Shown piece by piece: positions 7,691-9,530 of a DNA stretch of 9,530 nt (the first letter of the stretch is position 1; each line of letters opens with the position of its first letter). The notes under the pieces are model-generated. The model did no database searches and was not told the origin of the DNA. It saw only the letters and a program-made list of their open reading frames with translations. Source of the DNA: Paracoccaceae bacterium (GTDB lineage Bacteria; Pseudomonadota; Alphaproteobacteria; Rhodobacterales; Rhodobacteraceae); the NCBI GenBank assembly GCA_016765235.1, contig JAESQH010000168.1, positions 1-9,530 of the forward strand, given 5' to 3'. The position numbers and the translations under genes were made by a program.

Positions 7691-7721
7691 CAATTTCCGC
7701 CAAATACATTAATAAATTGGG

Positions 7722-9332
7722 TTATCCCCGTTCTTTTAGCTCTCGACGTAATATCTTACCGGTGGCGGTCATTGGCAAGCAATCAATGAATTCAATCTCG
7801 CGCGGCGCAACATGCGGTGAGACTTTTTCGCGCACCCGTAAGACCAGCTCCGCTTTCAGCGCCTCGCTGGCTTCGCCGTTCAAGACAACGAACGCCTTGA
7901 CAATTTCGGTGCGCACAGGGTCCGGCACACCGATCACCGCCGCCATCAGAACGGCGTCGTGGCCAACGAGGCAATCTTCAATTTCGCTAGGGCCAATGCG
8001 ATAACCGGACGAAGTGATCACGTCATCCGTGCGGGACGAAAAGTGGAAATACCCGTCTTCGTCCATCGTGCCTATATCGCCTGTCAGCATCCAGTTACCA
8101 ACGAACTTTTCGGCGGTTTTCTCGGGGTTCTTCCAGTATTCTAGGAACATGGAGGGGTCGGGGCGGCGCACCGCGATCTCTCCCTCCTCCCCCGCAGGCA
8201 GCACATTTCCCGCAGGATCAATAATTGCAACGTCGTGTCCAGGAACCGGTTTTCCGGTCGAGCCAGGGCGCGGCTCAAACGCATCGACGCAATTTCCCAG
8301 CACCAGATTGCATTCGGTTTGGCCGTAAAATTCGTTGATCGTCACGCCTAAAACACGCTGGCCCCAATCGAGCAGTTCTGTACCGAGCGACTCTCCACCA
8401 GACCCGACACTTCGCAAATTAAGCGGTTCAGGTTCACTCGCTTGACGCATCAATTTCAGCGCGGTTGGCGGCAGGAACGTATTACGCACCCCCAATTTTC
8501 GCATCAACCAGAACGCCTTGTCCGGCTCAAACTTCGACATCCGGTGCGCCACCAACGGAACACCGTAATGCAGCGCAGGCATCATCACGTTCGTCAGCCC
8601 CCCCATCCACGCCCAATCCGCAGGGGTCCAAAGGCAATCACCCTTTTGGGGCAAGAAGTTATGGTGCGTCTCGACGCCAGGCAGATGCCCAAGCAACACT
8701 TTATGCCCATGCAACGCGCCCTTTGGCGGGCCGGTTGTACCAGAGGTGTAGCTGATAAACGCGGGCGTATTTAGCCCCGTATCCGCCATTTCGATCTGAT
8801 CGGATGCACGACCAAGATCGGCCCAGAAATCCAGCGCCTCGGCTGAATCAATACAGTAAATCGCCTCAAGTTCCGGCAGGGTATCGCGAATTTTCAACAC
8901 CTTGGCCAAGTTCGCAGTGTCTGTCACAACGATCTTAGCACCGGCATTTCCCAGCCGATACTGCAGCCCATCCTCGCCAAACAAAGTGAACAGCGGCACA
9001 ACGATTGCGCCCAGTTTATAACACGCCAGATGCGTCAAAACCGTTTCGGGCGTTTGGGGCAGCAGGACGGCACAGCGATCACCTTGCCCCAAGCCCCGCG
9101 CCCGCAACGTATTTGCCAATTGCGAAGATAGGCGCGCCAGTTGCTGATAGGTATAATCCTGCAAACCGCCATCCGCATCCATATAGGTCATCGCATGGCG
9201 GTCAGGCTCCACTCGCGCCCAGCGCTCACAGATTTGATCCGCGATGTTGTAGCGGGCAGGCGTTGGCCAACGAAATCCCGCCCGCATTTCTTCCCAAGTG
9301 CCTGACCATGCTACTAAATTTTCGACTTGCAT
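7722..9332 (-). CDS. AMP-dependent acyl-CoA synthetase, ACSM-like
   Basis: The 536-residue cytoplasmic enzyme belongs to the ANL superfamily, which activates a carboxylic acid with ATP to the acyl-adenylate and transfers it to coenzyme A. Motifs in order: the phosphate-binding loop YTSGTTGPPKG (195-205), WTPADWAWMGG (235-245), YGQTE (336-340), TGD (417-419), the hinge region SRTDDVI, SSGYRIGPSEIE (441-452) typical of medium-chain ACSM and acetate-type enzymes, and the catalytic lysine in TATGKILRREL (K526). All catalytic elements are present and the length is normal. SSGYRIGP points to the ACSM/propionate/benzoate side of the family, but the acid substrate cannot be read from sequence. The ATG at 9332 is preferred over a GTG nine codons upstream because TAAGGA lies 7 bases before it; that Shine-Dalgarno sequence would be coding in the longer form. 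It is the first gene of the minus-strand unit and is divergent from moaA. Confidence 0.93.
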   Translation of the reverse strand: MQVENLVAWSGTWEEMRAGFRWPTPARYNIADQICERWARVEPDRHAMTYMDADGGLQDYTYQQLARLSSQLANTLRARGLGQGDRCAVLLPQTPETVLTHLACYKLGAIVVPLFTLFGEDGLQYRLGNAGAKIVVTDTANLAKVLKIRDTLPELEAIYCIDSAEALDFWADLGRASDQIEMADTGLNTPAFISYTSGTTGPPKGALHGHKVLLGHLPGVETHHNFLPQKGDCLWTPADWAWMGGLTNVMMPALHYGVPLVAHRMSKFEPDKAFWLMRKLGVRNTFLPPTALKLMRQASEPEPLNLRSVGSGGESLGTELLDWGQRVLGVTINEFYGQTECNLVLGNCVDAFEPRPGSTGKPVPGHDVAIIDPAGNVLPAGEEGEIAVRRPDPSMFLEYWKNPEKTAEKFVGNWMLTGDIGTMDEDGYFHFSSRTDDVITSSGYRIGPSEIEDCLVGHDAVLMAAVIGVPDPVRTEIVKAFVVLNGEASEALKAELVLRVREKVSPHVAPREIEFIDCLPMTATGKILRRELKERG

Positions 9333-9339
9333 CCACAAT

Positions 9340-9345
9340 TCCTTA
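9340..9345 (-). promoter_or_regulatory. Ribosome binding site of the acyl-CoA synthetase gene
   Basis: Read on the minus strand, TAAGGA lies 7 bases before the ATG at 9332. It decides between this ATG and the GTG at 9359. Confidence 0.65.
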
Positions 9346-9357
9346 TTATTCGCGATC

Positions 9358-9385
9358 ACTTTATCAAAAGGCGGACAGAACCCAA
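9358..9385 (-). promoter_or_regulatory. Candidate sigma-70 promoter for the acyl-CoA synthetase unit
   Basis: On the minus strand, TTGGGT (9385-9380) and TAAAGT (9363-9358) are separated by 16 bases, each a partial match to -35 and -10 consensus. The position, about 25 bases before the start codon at the near end, suits a short leader. The match is weak and was found by eye. Confidence 0.28.
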
Positions 9386-9395
9386 GCGATTACCC

Positions 9396-9424
9396 TTGTA
9401 ACGCCGCGTATTGAGCGCTATTTT
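9396..9424 (+). promoter_or_regulatory. Candidate sigma-70 promoter for moaA
   Basis: TTGTAA (9396-9401) and TATTTT (9419-9424) are separated by 17 bases, each matching four of six consensus positions. Transcription would begin near 9431, leaving a leader of about 20 bases before the moaA ATG. A leader that short leaves no room for a molybdenum-cofactor riboswitch. By-eye call. Confidence 0.38.
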
Positions 9425-9439
9425 CAGGTTTGAAACAAC

Positions 9440-9443
9440 AGGA
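9440..9443 (+). promoter_or_regulatory. Ribosome binding site of moaA
   Basis: AGGA lies 6 bases before the ATG at 9450 and favours it over the second in-frame ATG at 9459, three codons later. Confidence 0.55.
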
Positions 9444-9449
9444 ACACCC

Positions 9450-9530
9450 ATGTTACACATGCCAAAATTAGTCGACCCGTTCGCGCGGGAGGTAAGCTAC
9501 CTCAGGGTATCCGTAACCGACCGCTGCGAT
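9450..9530 (+). CDS. moaA: GTP 3',8-cyclase MoaA, 3' end cut by window edge
   Basis: Only the first 27 codons are present, but they are diagnostic: after a short variable start, the block VDPFAREVSYLRVSVTDRCD (8-27) matches the conserved MoaA opening, and C26 is the first cysteine of the radical-SAM CxxxCxxC cluster. MoaA is a cytoplasmic radical-SAM iron-sulfur enzyme that, with MoaC, converts GTP to cyclic pyranopterin monophosphate, the first step of molybdenum cofactor synthesis. The ATG at 9450 is preferred over 9459 because of the AGGA 6 bases upstream. The gene is transcribed away from the acyl-CoA synthetase gene across a 117-bp shared upstream region, with a candidate promoter at 9396-9424. 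The remainder of the protein and its neighbours are not visible. Confidence 0.93.
   Translation, partial: MLHMPKLVDPFAREVSYLRVSVTDRCD

Noticed and set aside
6519..7712. Several plus-strand reading frames (6519-7139, 7136-7453, 7149-7712) opposite the antiporter gene
   Set aside because: They are low-complexity, Thr/Ser/Pro/Asn-rich shadows of the minus-strand frame. The minus strand gives a recognisable transporter family across the same bases.
9333..9359. GTG start nine codons upstream in the acyl-CoA synthetase gene
   Set aside because: The clear TAAGGA ribosome site lies inside this stretch and serves the ATG at 9332.
9386..9449. Molybdenum-cofactor riboswitch upstream of moaA
   Set aside because: Only 117 bp separate the two start codons, and the candidate promoter leaves a leader of about 20 bases, too short for that RNA.

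Overview
The window reads as chromosomal DNA from an alphaproteobacterium of the Rhodobacteraceae (Roseobacter-like). The reasons are the protein flavour (a putative-rhamnosyltransferase family glycosyltransferase, a Roseobacter-type CPA1 antiporter with a cytoplasmic nucleotide-binding tail, an ACSM-like acyl-CoA synthetase), tight gene packing and a moderate GC content that I judge by eye to be in the low-to-mid 50s. Nothing indicates a plasmid, phage or mobile element, and no RNA gene, CRISPR array or insertion sequence is visible. No gene-free stretch reaches 300 bases; the longest gaps are 104 bp (before glmU) and 117 bp (between the acyl-CoA synthetase gene and moaA).

Layout. The + strand opens with the 3' part of a ROK-family gene (2-787), followed 8 bases later by a large three-part PIG-L deacetylase gene (796-3177). 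These look like the end of an operon for uptake or use of an N-acetylated sugar, whose other genes would lie off the left edge. After a 104-bp gap come glmU (3282-4625) and an AlkD-like DNA glycosylase gene (4622-5290), joined by an ATGA overlap. The AlkD-like gene meets a minus-strand gene tail to tail with no base between them.

The minus-strand unit reads from right to left: an acyl-CoA synthetase gene (9332-7722), a CPA1/NhaP-type antiporter gene (7690-6164) and a glycosyltransferase gene (6163-5291). Spacing is 31 bp and then 0 bp (TGA directly followed by ATG), so they are probably one transcript. At the right edge, divergent from this unit, begins moaA (9450 onwards), the radical-SAM enzyme of molybdenum cofactor synthesis.

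Most genes are ordinary. The part deserving a second look is the antiporter. Its reading frame is open over 508 codons, yet compared with the family as I know it, it has lost the Asp of the ND motif (it reads N-V-P). It also appears to lack the last membrane helix together with the glycine motif of the Rossmann domain, to lack a block near the C-terminus, and to lack two residues in the conserved R-G-x-V-A helix. All changes keep the frame. It is either a transporter in decay or a protein that kept its fold and lost ion exchange. The comparison with relatives is from memory and needs an alignment.
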